17,165 bases of DNA from Prevotella sp. (lineage in GTDB: Bacteria > Bacteroidota > Bacteroidia > Bacteroidales > Bacteroidaceae): positions 1 through 17,165 of the forward strand of contig JAIJUV010000038.1 in NCBI GenBank assembly GCA_022732315.1, in the 5' to 3' direction. Positions 1 through 8,632 of the stretch are shown here, piece by piece; position 1 is the first letter of the stretch, and each line of letters starts with the position of its first letter. The notes beneath the pieces were generated by a model. That model was not told the DNA's origin. It ran no database searches and saw only the letters and a list, made by a program, of their open reading frames with translations. The translations under genes were made by a program, and so were the position numbers.

Positions 1-199
1 TCGCCACGACCGTCAGGTCGAGTTTCCGTTTAAAATCCGTGAGTAATCCGAGGAAGGCGGTTAAGGTTCCGTTTATTCAGCGTAATCCGATGAATAATGC
101 CACTACACTCGCTTATATTTTGTAGCCTTATCATGGTCTTATACTATCTATTTCTTATAAAATCCTCATTTTATCTTACCAAAAATACGGAAAATGGAA
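1..199. other. Upstream region without a clear gene
   Basis: No convincing complete gene is visible here. On the + strand, bases 2-46 can be read as the last codons of a protein entering from the left (ending ...VEFPFKIRE followed by TAA at 44-46), but fourteen codons are too few to identify or even confirm a gene. Another + frame stays open from base 3 to about 122 without a credible start. The stretch holds a small degenerate repeat: TTCCGTTTA at 24-32 and 67-75, each followed by GTAATCCGA (43-51 and 82-90). From about 120 onward the composition becomes AT-rich, as expected for a promoter region. No clear terminator hairpin for an upstream gene was seen. Confidence 0.4.
24..90. repeat. Two-unit degenerate repeat
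   Basis: Two copies of the nine-base word TTCCGTTTA (24-32 and 67-75) are each followed by GTAATCCGA (43-51 and 82-90), with 10 bases between the two words in the first copy and 6 in the second. A third partial AATCCG lies at 34-39. The arrangement is a loose imperfect duplication of roughly 40 bases. It may be chance, the remnant of a duplication at a gene end, or paired protein-binding sites; the sequence does not decide. Confidence 0.35.
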
Positions 200-260
200 T
201 ATTTTTGCAGATTTTATGCAAAAAAAGATAATATTTCATATTTTTGTTGTAATTTTGCAG
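200..260 (+). promoter_or_regulatory. Probable promoter(s) of the susC-like operon
   Basis: Two matches to the Bacteroidota -7 element TAnnTTTG lie upstream of the first gene: TATTTTTG at 200-207 and TAATTTTG at 250-257. Both are followed by CAG. The second is the better candidate because it leaves an untranslated leader of only about 45 bases before the ATG at 309, and because it sits in a 13-base word, TGTAATTTTGCAG (248-260), found again in front of rplM at 16531-16543. No good -33 TTTG-type element stands at the usual distance from either, so the call rests on the -7 motif and position. No regulator gene lies next to the operon. Confidence 0.5.
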
Positions 261-308
261 CCGATATCACATTATTACATAATAATTTTAAAATTAAGAC
301 GAGAAATT

Positions 309-3300
309 ATGGAAAAAAGACTCTCGCTCTTCTTTGTTTGTCTCTTGATGAGCATCGGAGCTGCGTTTGCCCAGATTGACGTATCTGGAACCGTAATATC
401 TGCGGATGACAATGAGCCGATTATCGGTGCCTCTGTCCTGATTTCAGGAGGAGCTGCCAGTAAGGGTACAGTCACGGATATTGACGGTAAATTTAAGCTG
501 AATGTTCCTAACGGAACTAAACTCGTGTTTAGCTACGTGGGAATGAAAAGTCAGACCGTGACTGCCACTGCCAACATGAAGGTGGTGCTTCGTCCTGAAG
601 CGCAGTTGCAGGAAGTGGTTGTCACTGGTTTGCAAAAAACAGACCGACGTTTGTTTACCGGTGCTACCGACCGAGTAAATGCAGAGGAAGCAAAACTGAA
701 TGGTGTTGCCGACATCAGCCGCTCTCTGGAGGGTCGTGCTGCCGGTGTATCCGTGCAGAACGTGAGTGGTACCTTTGGTTCTGCTCCGAAGATCCGTGTG
801 CGTGGTGCAACATCTATCTATGGTTCTTCCAAGCCTCTCTGGGTTGTGGATGGCGTTATCATGGAGGACGTATCCGACGTGAGTGCCGACGACCTGGCTT
901 CCGGTGACCCGGAGACCCTGATCTCTTCTGCCATCGCAGGATTGAACTCTGATGATATCGAAAGCTTCCAGATTCTGAAGGACGGTTCCGCTACATCTAT
1001 CTATGGTGCGCGCGCGATGGCAGGTGTCATCGTCGTTACTACCAAGAAGGGTAAGCAGGGACAGGCTCATCTGAACTACACCGGTGAGTTTACTACCCGT
1101 CTGATTCCATCTTACGGCAATTTCGATATTCTCAACTCTCAGGACCAGATGGCCATCTACAAGGAGCTGAAGGATAAGGGATGGCTCAATCTTTCTGATA
1201 TCCTCAATGGCAGCGACTATGGTGTATATGGAAAGATGTATGAGATGATCAACACCTACAACAGCACCACTGGTATGTTTGGTCTCGCCAACACCCAGGA
1301 GGCTCAGAATGCCTACCTGCAGCAGGCGGAGTATCGCAATACCAACTGGTTTAAGCAGCTTTTCTCTTCTGCCATCATGCAGAACCACTCTGTTAGCTTG
1401 AGCGGCGGTACCGAGAAGAGTAACTACTACGCTTCACTTTCTGCCATGGTTGACCCAGGATGGTACAAGGACAGCAAGGTGAACCGTTATACCGTGAGCA
1501 TGAATATGACCCATCATATTCTGGATAACCTCTCTGTCAACCTGATTGGTGGCGGTTCTTACCGTAAGCAGAGAGCACCAGGTACACTGGGACAGGATGT
1601 GGACGTGGTATCAGGTCAGGTGAAGCGTGACTTCGATATCAACCCATACTCTTATGCGCTGAACACATCGCGCGCGCTCGATCCTTATACATATTATCAT
1701 GCCAACTATGCAGCATTCAACATCCTGCATGAGCTGGAGAGCAACTACATCGACCTGAACGTGGCTGATGCCAAGTTCCAGCTGGAGTTGAAGTGGAAGC
1801 CTTTCAAGGATCTGGAGCTCTCTACACTGGGTGCCATCAAGTATAGCACTTCTTCGCAGGAGCATAACATCCTGGAGGACTCAAACCAGGCGTTGGCTTA
1901 CCGCGCCATGGACAACTCGCTGATTCGCGATGCCAACAAGCTGCTCTTCACTGACAAGGACGACCTCTATGCCCTGCCAGTATCCGTATTGAAGCAGGGT
2001 GGTATCTATCAGCGCACAGAGAACCGTATGTTGGACTATGACTTCCGTGCCACAGCCAACTACAACCATACTTTTGCGCAGAAGCACATCGTCAACCTCT
2101 TCGGTGGTCTTGAAACTACCAGCATCAGCCGTAACCGCAGCTGGTTTAACGGTTGGGGTATGAACTACCGTGGCGAGACAGCTTACTTTGAGTATCTCTA
2201 CTTCAAGAAGTTGGATCAGGAGAACTCCAACTACTACAGCCTGCGCAACACCGATTCACGCAGTGCGGCATTCTATGCCAATGCCACTTATTCGTTCAAC
2301 GGAAAGTATGTAGTGAACGGAACATTCCGCTACGAGGGTTCTAACCAGATGGGTCGTACCACCAAGGCACGCTGGATGCCTACATGGAACGTATCTGGTG
2401 CATGGAACGTACACGAGGAGAGCTTCTTCCCTAAGCTCAAGCCATTGTCAAGCCTCACCTTCCGTGTGTCTTACAGTTTGACAGGTACTCCTCCTGATGC
2501 ATCTTACTGCAATGCGCTCACCAAGCTCTCTATGAATACCCCTTACCGTCCTACTACTACCGACAAGGAGTTGGGATTCGTGGTAGCAGCACTCGGTAAC
2601 GACGAGCTTACCTATGAGAAGAAGCACGAGTTCAACTTCGGTGTGGATGCAGGTTTCTTCAACAACCGTCTGAACGTTACATTCGATGTATATCAGCGTC
2701 GCAACTTCGATGAGATTGCTCCTACCGTTACCCAGCTCTATGGCACAGCCTATGCCAACGTAGGTTCCATGAAGTCATGGGGTGAGGAGTTGAGCATCTC
2801 TTCTACCAACGTGAAGACCAATGATTTCAGCTGGCAGACCAGTCTGATCTACTCTCACAACCGCACAGAGATTACCGACCTCTACAATCAGGGCCGCGTC
2901 ATCGACCTGGTTCAGGGTAACGGTTTTGCGAAGCAGGGTTATCCAGCCCGTGCCTTGTTCTCCATCCCATTCGTGGGCATCAACGAGAAGGGCAATCCTG
3001 TATGCATCAACGAGAAGGGTCAGGCTACCGTGGGTGACCTCAACTTCCAGGAGCGTAACAATACCGACTATCTGATTTACGAGGGTTCTACAGACCCTAT
3101 CTACAATGGTTCCCTGGGTAATACCTTTAACTATAAGGGTTTCCATCTGAACCTGTTCCTTACATACGCCTTCGGCAACGTGGTGCGTCTTGACCCGGTT
3201 TTCAAAGCCAAGTATAACGACTTGACATCAATGAACCACGATTTCAAGAACCGCTGGATGCAGCCTGGTGATGAGAATGTTACCAATGTGCCTGGTGTAG

Positions 3301-3614
3301 TGAGCCGTTATGAGTATGAGCAGAACCGTACATTGCTGAGCACTGCCTACAATGCTTACAACTATACTTCTGTTCGCACAGCCAAGGGTGACTTCATCCG
3401 CCTGAAGGAGATTTCACTGGCATACGACTTCCCACACCGCTGGTTGGAGAACTCACCAGTGAACAACATCTCATTAAAGCTTCAGGCTACCAACCTCATG
3501 CTGCTCTATGCAGACAAGAAGCTGAACGGTCAGGATCCTGAGTTCATGAATGCGGGTGGTGTGGCTTCGCCAATGCCAAAGCAGTTTACTCTTACATTGA
3601 AACTTGGACTTTAA
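309..3614 (+). CDS. SusC/RagA-family TonB-dependent outer-membrane transporter
   Basis: This is the channel of a SusCD nutrient importer: a TonB-driven outer-membrane barrel that takes up ligands presented by its SusD partner. I use the ATG at 309 (1101 residues), not the in-frame ATG at 216, because it is followed directly by a good signal peptide (MEKRLSLFFVCLLMSIGAAFA, cut near A21/Q22) and because 216 would place the start before the likely promoter at 250. Residues about 24-95 are a carboxypeptidase-regulatory-like beta-sandwich (VSGTV..., GASV, TDIDGKF), then the TonB-box-like EVVVTG at 102-107, then the plug at about 115-250 (KIRVRGATS, LWVVDG, ILKDGSATSIYGARA), then the barrel to the C-terminus (FTLTLKLGL). 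Length is normal for SusC. The family is certain; the substrate cannot be read from this protein, and a peptide ligand is inferred from the neighbours. Confidence 0.96.
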   Translation: MEKRLSLFFVCLLMSIGAAFAQIDVSGTVISADDNEPIIGASVLISGGAASKGTVTDIDGKFKLNVPNGTKLVFSYVGMKSQTVTATANMKVVLRPEAQLQEVVVTGLQKTDRRLFTGATDRVNAEEAKLNGVADISRSLEGRAAGVSVQNVSGTFGSAPKIRVRGATSIYGSSKPLWVVDGVIMEDVSDVSADDLASGDPETLISSAIAGLNSDDIESFQILKDGSATSIYGARAMAGVIVVTTKKGKQGQAHLNYTGEFTTRLIPSYGNFDILNSQDQMAIYKELKDKGWLNLSDILNGSDYGVYGKMYEMINTYNSTTGMFGLANTQEAQNAYLQQAEYRNTNWFKQLFSSAIMQNHSVSLSGGTEKSNYYASLSAMVDPGWYKDSKVNRYTVSMNMTHHILDNLSVNLIGGGSYRKQRAPGTLGQDVDVVSGQVKRDFDINPYSYALNTSRALDPYTYYHANYAAFNILHELESNYIDLNVADAKFQLELKWKPFKDLELSTLGAIKYSTSSQEHNILEDSNQALAYRAMDNSLIRDANKLLFTDKDDLYALPVSVLKQGGIYQRTENRMLDYDFRATANYNHTFAQKHIVNLFGGLETTSISRNRSWFNGWGMNYRGETAYFEYLYFKKLDQENSNYYSLRNTDSRSAAFYANATYSFNGKYVVNGTFRYEGSNQMGRTTKARWMPTWNVSGAWNVHEESFFPKLKPLSSLTFRVSYSLTGTPPDASYCNALTKLSMNTPYRPTTTDKELGFVVAALGNDELTYEKKHEFNFGVDAGFFNNRLNVTFDVYQRRNFDEIAPTVTQLYGTAYANVGSMKSWGEELSISSTNVKTNDFSWQTSLIYSHNRTEITDLYNQGRVIDLVQGNGFAKQGYPARALFSIPFVGINEKGNPVCINEKGQATVGDLNFQERNNTDYLIYEGSTDPIYNGSLGNTFNYKGFHLNLFLTYAFGNVVRLDPVFKAKYNDLTSMNHDFKNRWMQPGDENVTNVPGVVSRYEYEQNRTLLSTAYNAYNYTSVRTAKGDFIRLKEISLAYDFPHRWLENSPVNNISLKLQATNLMLLYADKKLNGQDPEFMNAGGVASPMPKQFTLTLKLGL

Positions 3615-3632
3615 TTATTGTAGAAAATAAAA

Positions 3633-5210
3633 ATGAAAATAAAGAAATTATATATCGCCATTGTAGCGTTGGCACTGTCGGCTGGCATGACTTCCTGCAA
3701 CGATTATCTGGACAAGCAGCCAGATAGCCGTCTGGACCTGCAGAGCCCTACCGATGTGTCGAAGCTTCTGGTTAATGCCTACCCACAGGTGCATCCAGCC
3801 TATCTGCTGGAGATGTATTCTGACAATACCGATTGTAACCTGAACACCGGTTGGGATGCTGCCGACCGCTTTCAGCAGCAGGCATACGAATGGGCCGACA
3901 TCACTGAGACCAGTGCTTACGAGGCTCCTGCTACTTACTGGTCTACCTATTATGATGCCATTACCACAGCCAATATCGCTTTGGAACACATCAACAGTCA
4001 GAAAGACCAGAGCTCTTATTCTGCCCAGAAGGGGGAGGCTCTCCTGTGCCGTGCCTATGCCATGTTCCAGTTGGCTAACGTATTCTGCATGGCTTACGAC
4101 GAGACCACAGCAGCCACAGACCTGGGCCTTCCTTACCCAGAGGTGGTTGAAACCAATGTACACGTGAAGTACGACCGTGGTACCCTGGCTGAGCTTTATG
4201 CCAAGATTGACAAGGACTTGCAGGAAGGCTTGAAGCTGGTAGGTTCTACCTACGACAAGCCTAAGTTCCACTTCACATCTACTTCTGCTGCCGCTTTCGC
4301 AGCCCGTTTCTACCTCTATTACCAGAAGTATGACAAGGCTGTGGAGTATGCCAACAAGGTGTTGGGCAGCAACGCCAAGGGTATGCTGAGAGACTGGAAC
4401 ACCTGGGGTACTCTTTCTGCCAACAAGCAGATTCAGCCTAATGCCTACATCAACTCATCTGTGAAGGCAAACCTGCTGCTGCAGGTGGTTGTTTCTGAAT
4501 GGGGAGTCATCGGAGGTCCGTTCCAGTATGGTGACAAGTATGCACACAGTGCCATCGTAGCAGCCAAGGAAACCGTTCAGTCAGAAGGTCCTTGGGGCTT
4601 CAGCGACAAGGTGTTCAACTACACCGTGTTCTCTAATGCATCTCTTTCAAAGTATATCGTACGTAAGATTCCTTATGATTTTGAGTATGCTGATATCCAG
4701 GCAGGTATCGGTACTCCTCACGCAGTATATGCAGAGTTTACAGCCGATGAGACCCTGCTCGTAAGAGCTGAGGCACAGGCATTGCTCGGTCATTATGCAG
4801 AGGCTCTGAACGATTTGAACACCGAGTTGGCAGCCTTCTCAAAGACAGGCGTGCAGCTTACCCTGGATGACGTGAAGAAGTTCTACAGCGATGCAGTTAC
4901 CGCTTATTACACTCCTGAGAAGCCAACTCCACGCAAGGCATTCCACACCAGCTTCGCCATCGACAAGGATACTGAGGAGCCTATGCTGCAGTGCATCCTT
5001 CACCTGCGCCGAATCATGACCGTTCACGAGGGCTTGCGCATGCAGGATGTGAAGCGCTACGGCATCACCATCTACCGTCGTGACGTGAAGAGCAACTACA
5101 AGATTACAGACATCACCGACACCATGGAGGCTCGTGACCCACGTCTCGCCATCCAGTTGCCACAGGATGTAATCACTGCAGGTGTTACACCAAACCCTCG
5201 CAATAAGTAA
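3633..5210 (+). CDS. SusD/RagB-family nutrient-binding outer-membrane lipoprotein
   Basis: This is the surface lipoprotein that caps the SusC-like barrel encoded 18 bases upstream and helps deliver ligand. The 525-residue protein opens with a lipoprotein signal peptide whose lipobox ends GMTSC at C22, followed by the family hallmark NDYLDKQP. Helical TPR-like stretches typical of SusD are visible, for example AELYAKIDKDLQEGLKLV near residues 189-206, a segment containing AARFYLYYQKYDKAVEYANKVL, and LLVRAEAQALLGHYAEALNDL around residues 373-393. The C-terminal LAIQLPQDVI...NPRNK is also family-like. No SusE/F-type starch-binding homologue follows; instead a metallohydrolase lipoprotein does, which argues against an ordinary glycan locus. 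The start lies in an A-rich context without a Shine-Dalgarno sequence, normal for Bacteroidota. Confidence 0.95.
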   Translation: MKIKKLYIAIVALALSAGMTSCNDYLDKQPDSRLDLQSPTDVSKLLVNAYPQVHPAYLLEMYSDNTDCNLNTGWDAADRFQQQAYEWADITETSAYEAPATYWSTYYDAITTANIALEHINSQKDQSSYSAQKGEALLCRAYAMFQLANVFCMAYDETTAATDLGLPYPEVVETNVHVKYDRGTLAELYAKIDKDLQEGLKLVGSTYDKPKFHFTSTSAAAFAARFYLYYQKYDKAVEYANKVLGSNAKGMLRDWNTWGTLSANKQIQPNAYINSSVKANLLLQVVVSEWGVIGGPFQYGDKYAHSAIVAAKETVQSEGPWGFSDKVFNYTVFSNASLSKYIVRKIPYDFEYADIQAGIGTPHAVYAEFTADETLLVRAEAQALLGHYAEALNDLNTELAAFSKTGVQLTLDDVKKFYSDAVTAYYTPEKPTPRKAFHTSFAIDKDTEEPMLQCILHLRRIMTVHEGLRMQDVKRYGITIYRRDVKSNYKITDITDTMEARDPRLAIQLPQDVITAGVTPNPRNK

Positions 5211-5234
5211 AAAAACATAAAGTAACAGTAAGAA

Positions 5235-6131
5235 ATGAAACATAATATATATATGTTGATGTTGGCATTGGTGATGGGCCTGGGCTTCGTGTCTTGCTCA
5301 GACAATGACCCGGACGATCCAACCATCTTCCCTGTCACCTCTCCACAGAGAGACAGCCTGGACTTGTGGTTGCAGAAGAACTACACCAGTCCTTACAACA
5401 TCGATTTCAAGTATAAGATGGAGGACATCGAGTCTGACTATACTTATACCCTGACTCCAGCCGATTCGGCAAAGTCTGCCAAGCTGGCTATCATCATCAA
5501 GTATCTCTGGCTCGATTCATACGCCGAGGTGCTGGGGCCTGATTTCGTGAAGCACAATGTGCCAAGAGTAATCCACCTGATCGGTAGTCCGGCTTACAAC
5601 AGCAACGGAACCATGGTTCTGGGTACTGCCGAGGGCGGCTTGAAGGTAACACTCTACATGGTGAACAACCTGACCGATGCCATGCTTGAGAGCTATGCAT
5701 CGATGACTCAGTATTACTTCCACACCATGCACCACGAGTTCACCCACATCCTGAACCAGAAGAAGCCTTACGACACATCTTATAACAAGATTACCGAGTC
5801 GGGCTACGTGAGTGGTAACTGGTATCAGATAGCAGATTCTGTGGCTCACGGCAAGGGCTTTGTTACCCCATACGCCATGTCAGAGGGCTTGGAGGACTTT
5901 GCCGAGATGCTGTCTACCTATATCACTTATACTCCTGAGCAGTGGCAGGCTATCCTCGACGATGCCCAGAAGGTAGGTGGCGACGAGGCTGTATCTGCAT
6001 TGAACCAGAAGCTTAACATCGTGAGAAACTACATGCAGGATTCATGGAATGTGGATATCGATGTGCTGCGTGCAGCCATCCTGCGTAGAGGCAGTGAGTT
6101 GAGTTCTTTGGATTTGGAACATTTAAAATAG
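5235..6131 (+). CDS. Substrate-import-associated HExxH zinc metallohydrolase lipoprotein
   Basis: This is a putative surface zinc metallohydrolase that acts beside the SusCD importer. The 298-residue protein has a lipoprotein signal (LGFVSC, lipid cysteine C21) followed by an acidic SDNDPDDP linker that could act as a surface-export signal. The zinc motif is HEFTH at 167-171 inside HTMHHEFTHILNQ, and a downstream EDFAE at 220-224 can supply the third ligand, most simply E224. The architecture matches the TIGR family of HExxH lipoproteins encoded next to TonB-linked transporters, as I remember it. Its position directly after susD, 24 bases away, supports this. Both histidines and the glutamate are intact, so it is probably active. 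The substrate is unknown; peptide cleavage fits the fold and the M6 protease downstream, but amidase or other hydrolase activity is not excluded. Confidence 0.88.
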   Translation: MKHNIYMLMLALVMGLGFVSCSDNDPDDPTIFPVTSPQRDSLDLWLQKNYTSPYNIDFKYKMEDIESDYTYTLTPADSAKSAKLAIIIKYLWLDSYAEVLGPDFVKHNVPRVIHLIGSPAYNSNGTMVLGTAEGGLKVTLYMVNNLTDAMLESYASMTQYYFHTMHHEFTHILNQKKPYDTSYNKITESGYVSGNWYQIADSVAHGKGFVTPYAMSEGLEDFAEMLSTYITYTPEQWQAILDDAQKVGGDEAVSALNQKLNIVRNYMQDSWNVDIDVLRAAILRRGSELSSLDLEHLK

Positions 6132-6140
6132 AATAGATTT

Positions 6141-7415
6141 ATGAAACATATATTTATAGCTATCGTTTGCTTGTTGGGCAGCATGAGCTTGCAGTCGTGT
6201 CTGCACGATGACAAGGAATTCTTCGACGAGTCGGCTGCCAACCGCATCGAGAGCACCGTTGAGAATACCCAGAAGATTCTGGAATCTTCTGAGAACGGAT
6301 GGCAGCTTCATTATTTCACAGGCAAGGGAATGACCGGTGGCGGCTATACCTTCCTCATGAAGTTTGCCAATGGCAAGGTGACCGTGGCTGGCGATACAGC
6401 CGTTGCTGCACCTACCGAGCGTGCCACATCCAGTTATACCGTTGACCGCAGCATGGGACCTGTGCTTTCTTTCAACACCTATAACGACATCTTCCACTTC
6501 CTGGGAGAGCCTACATACGGCAATATAGAAGGTGAGCAGGGCGACTGGGAGTTCGTGATTACCAAGCTTACAGAAGACAGCATCTTCGTAAAAGGTAAGA
6601 AGTGGGAGAACGAGATGGTATTCACCCGTATGGCTGACGGCGTAGACTGGACTTCCTATCTGGACAGCATCGCCGACGTGCAGAAGCGCCTGGGCGTGAA
6701 CTACAGCGTGGGCAATTCTTCGGATGCCAGCAAGATGGTGGAGATTAATTCCGCCACACGCCGCATCCTTTCGCGCACTGCCGACGGACAGATGGTAGAG
6801 CAGCCTTTCTATGTTACTCCTACCGGTATCCATGCCGTTAACGAGCCTGTGGCTCTGGGTGAGGATAAGGCACAGGACTTCCTGGTAAGCAAGGCTGGTG
6901 TGTTGACAGCAAAGGACAACGAGAATCTGACCTTGAATTCCTATGCTCCTGGCATCGATACCTGGGTAGGCAACTGGACACTTTCAGCCATGCAGGGCTC
7001 CTGCGATATGACCATCTCGAAGGTGGAAGACCAGGAGAACATGCTGAAGGGTACATTCACCGCTGGCGGATATACCTATAATATCGGATTGAGCTTCAAC
7101 CCGGAGACGGGTGCACTCAACCTGCCTTCTCAGCTGATTGATGACCCTAGCGGCAGATATCCTGCCCTGTGGCTGATGAACGCCGATCTGAATAAGGGAA
7201 TGCTGCTCGGACAGGGTGGTATGAACGTGGTATGGCACGGCGTATCTCAGGAAGGTGACTTCGAGGACGATGGAACCTTGGCTTCTGAGGGCTATGCTTC
7301 TGATACATTCGTTGCCCTGGCTTGTACCGCAAAAGGAGAGCCTATCAAGGAGAACAACCAGTACGTGTTTGTCATCGAATGGTATTATCTTTCTAATTTG
7401 ACTCCAAACAAATAA
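6141..7415 (+). CDS. DUF4302-type surface lipoprotein
   Basis: This is a 424-residue lipoprotein of no known enzymatic function, starting nine bases after the metallohydrolase gene. The signal peptide ends in the lipobox SLQSC (C20). The N-terminal half carries features I associate with DUF4302: ESSENGWQLHYF, GGGYTFLMKF, a GPVLSFNTYNDIFHFL stretch, and WEFVITKLTEDSIFVKGKK around residues 135-153. The C-terminal half is beta-rich (for example VGNWTLSAMQGSCDMTIS and LKGTFTAGGYTYNIGLSF) and may be a separate domain, possibly a lipocalin-like barrel. No catalytic motif is seen. In Bacteroidota such genes tend to sit beside SusCD pairs and HExxH lipoproteins, so a role as an accessory ligand-binding subunit of the importer is a reasonable inference. 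The domain name rests on remembered sequence patterns. Confidence 0.8.
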   Translation: MKHIFIAIVCLLGSMSLQSCLHDDKEFFDESAANRIESTVENTQKILESSENGWQLHYFTGKGMTGGGYTFLMKFANGKVTVAGDTAVAAPTERATSSYTVDRSMGPVLSFNTYNDIFHFLGEPTYGNIEGEQGDWEFVITKLTEDSIFVKGKKWENEMVFTRMADGVDWTSYLDSIADVQKRLGVNYSVGNSSDASKMVEINSATRRILSRTADGQMVEQPFYVTPTGIHAVNEPVALGEDKAQDFLVSKAGVLTAKDNENLTLNSYAPGIDTWVGNWTLSAMQGSCDMTISKVEDQENMLKGTFTAGGYTYNIGLSFNPETGALNLPSQLIDDPSGRYPALWLMNADLNKGMLLGQGGMNVVWHGVSQEGDFEDDGTLASEGYASDTFVALACTAKGEPIKENNQYVFVIEWYYLSNLTPNK

Positions 7416-7424
7416 TCAAGTAAG

Positions 7425-8612
7425 ATGAAGAAATCTATATATATAATAGGTATGGCTGCCATGGGGCTGATGGCCTCATGCAGCAGCGATAGCGATTATC
7501 AGGCTGTGGCCGAGAGCACTATCAACGTGCTTTCTGCCCAGACTTCGCTCGGACCTAATGCCAGCGAGGGTGAAGTAACCGTGGACTGTACTCCTGCCAA
7601 GGCTTACACCGACGAGCCTTCATGGCTCAGCGCCAGCATTGAGGGCAGCACCGTGAAGCTGGCGGCTCTTGCCAACGACTCACGCCAGTCGCGCAACGCC
7701 AAGCTGGTTATCAAGAAGACAGAGGCTGACTCTGTGGTAATCAATGTTTCTCAGTATGGCCTGGTGCTCGAGATGAACAAGGCTGATATGATTTTCAGCA
7801 ACGACGAGGCTACGGATTTCGTCAAGGCATACAATTCCAACGCTGATGTCAAGATTACCTATGCTCCTGAGTGGGCAAAGGCTTCGGTTGATACCGTGAG
7901 CAAGGAATTGAAGGTATCGCTCAGCGAGAATACTACAGGTCATCTCCGTGCCGACTATATCAAGTTTCAGGTGGCAGCCGTTACCGACTCTTTCGTGGTG
8001 AAGCAGTTTGACTTCGACAAGGATATTGCCGGCGAGTATGTTTATTCTTACTACGATTTCAACGAGGATGACAAGCTGGAGCAGCAGACCGTGCATGCTA
8101 CATTGAGTCGCACCGAGCTTTCTATTCCTGAAATGGGACTGGTATTCCCAATCACTGTGAATGAGAAAACAGGTAGCGTGGAGACCCGTAGCAGCCAGTG
8201 CCTGGGTAAGGTGGGTAAGTACTTTATCTACGATACCTTCCTCGACGAGGAGGGCGCTTACTTCATGGGTTCAGAGTCTGGAGTTATTTCTGCCACATTC
8301 AAGTTTAGTGAGCAGTATGGAACTTACGGATTCTTTGGCGGTACTGCCTATAATGTCAAAAAACAGTCGGGTAACTTCCTGGCTATGATTCTGCAGGTGT
8401 TCAAGGCGAAGAGTCCTTCTAAGTCTAACTATCTTACCGATCAGGGTTGGATGGTACAGCCATTCCTCATGGATATTCCAAAGGGTGCTGATGCATCATC
8501 TGCGAAGCGTCAGGCTCCAGCCCTGGCTCGACAGATGGGTCCATCTGCCAGCAGCATGGCAGCCAAGCTCGCTGTATGGCAGTCGTATCGCAAATCATCT
8601 ATCATAAAATAA
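7425..8612 (+). CDS. BACON-repeat surface lipoprotein
   Basis: This is a 395-residue lipoprotein with lipobox LMASC (C19) followed by SSDSD. Two BACON-like beta-sandwich domains can be seen. The first, about 34-112, has the conserved tryptophan in PSWLSASI and ends in a VVINVSQYG strand. The second, about 113-197, has the equivalent APEWAKASVD and ends in DSFVVKQFDF. A further beta-rich domain (about 200-335, beginning IAGEYVYSYYDF) and a basic, Ala/Ser-rich tail follow. BACON domains are common on Bacteroidota surface proteins as binding or spacer modules; no catalytic residues are evident. It starts nine bases after the preceding gene, so it is very likely the third accessory lipoprotein of the importer. 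A spacer role holding a C-terminal binding domain away from the membrane is inference. Confidence 0.8.
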   Translation: MKKSIYIIGMAAMGLMASCSSDSDYQAVAESTINVLSAQTSLGPNASEGEVTVDCTPAKAYTDEPSWLSASIEGSTVKLAALANDSRQSRNAKLVIKKTEADSVVINVSQYGLVLEMNKADMIFSNDEATDFVKAYNSNADVKITYAPEWAKASVDTVSKELKVSLSENTTGHLRADYIKFQVAAVTDSFVVKQFDFDKDIAGEYVYSYYDFNEDDKLEQQTVHATLSRTELSIPEMGLVFPITVNEKTGSVETRSSQCLGKVGKYFIYDTFLDEEGAYFMGSESGVISATFKFSEQYGTYGFFGGTAYNVKKQSGNFLAMILQVFKAKSPSKSNYLTDQGWMVQPFLMDIPKGADASSAKRQAPALARQMGPSASSMAAKLAVWQSYRKSSIIK

Positions 8613-8632
8613 ACTTAATAAAATAAGTAATC

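Noticed and set aside
1..46. Possible C-terminus of a protein entering from the left edge
   Set aside because: Only fourteen codons precede the stop, so it can be neither confirmed nor identified; it is mentioned only in the upstream-region entry.
216..308. In-frame upstream start for the SusC-like gene (ATG at 216)
   Set aside because: It would add 31 residues in front of an otherwise normal signal peptide and would start upstream of the best promoter element at 250-257.
194..379. Short + strand open frame of 61 codons
   Set aside because: It spans the promoter and overlaps the SusC-like signal peptide in another frame, and its product has no recognisable features.
444..1388. 314-codon open frame on the - strand inside the SusC-like gene
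   Set aside because: It lies wholly antisense to a certain gene, and its product is low-complexity His/Val/Leu-rich sequence of the kind produced by reading codons of the opposite strand.
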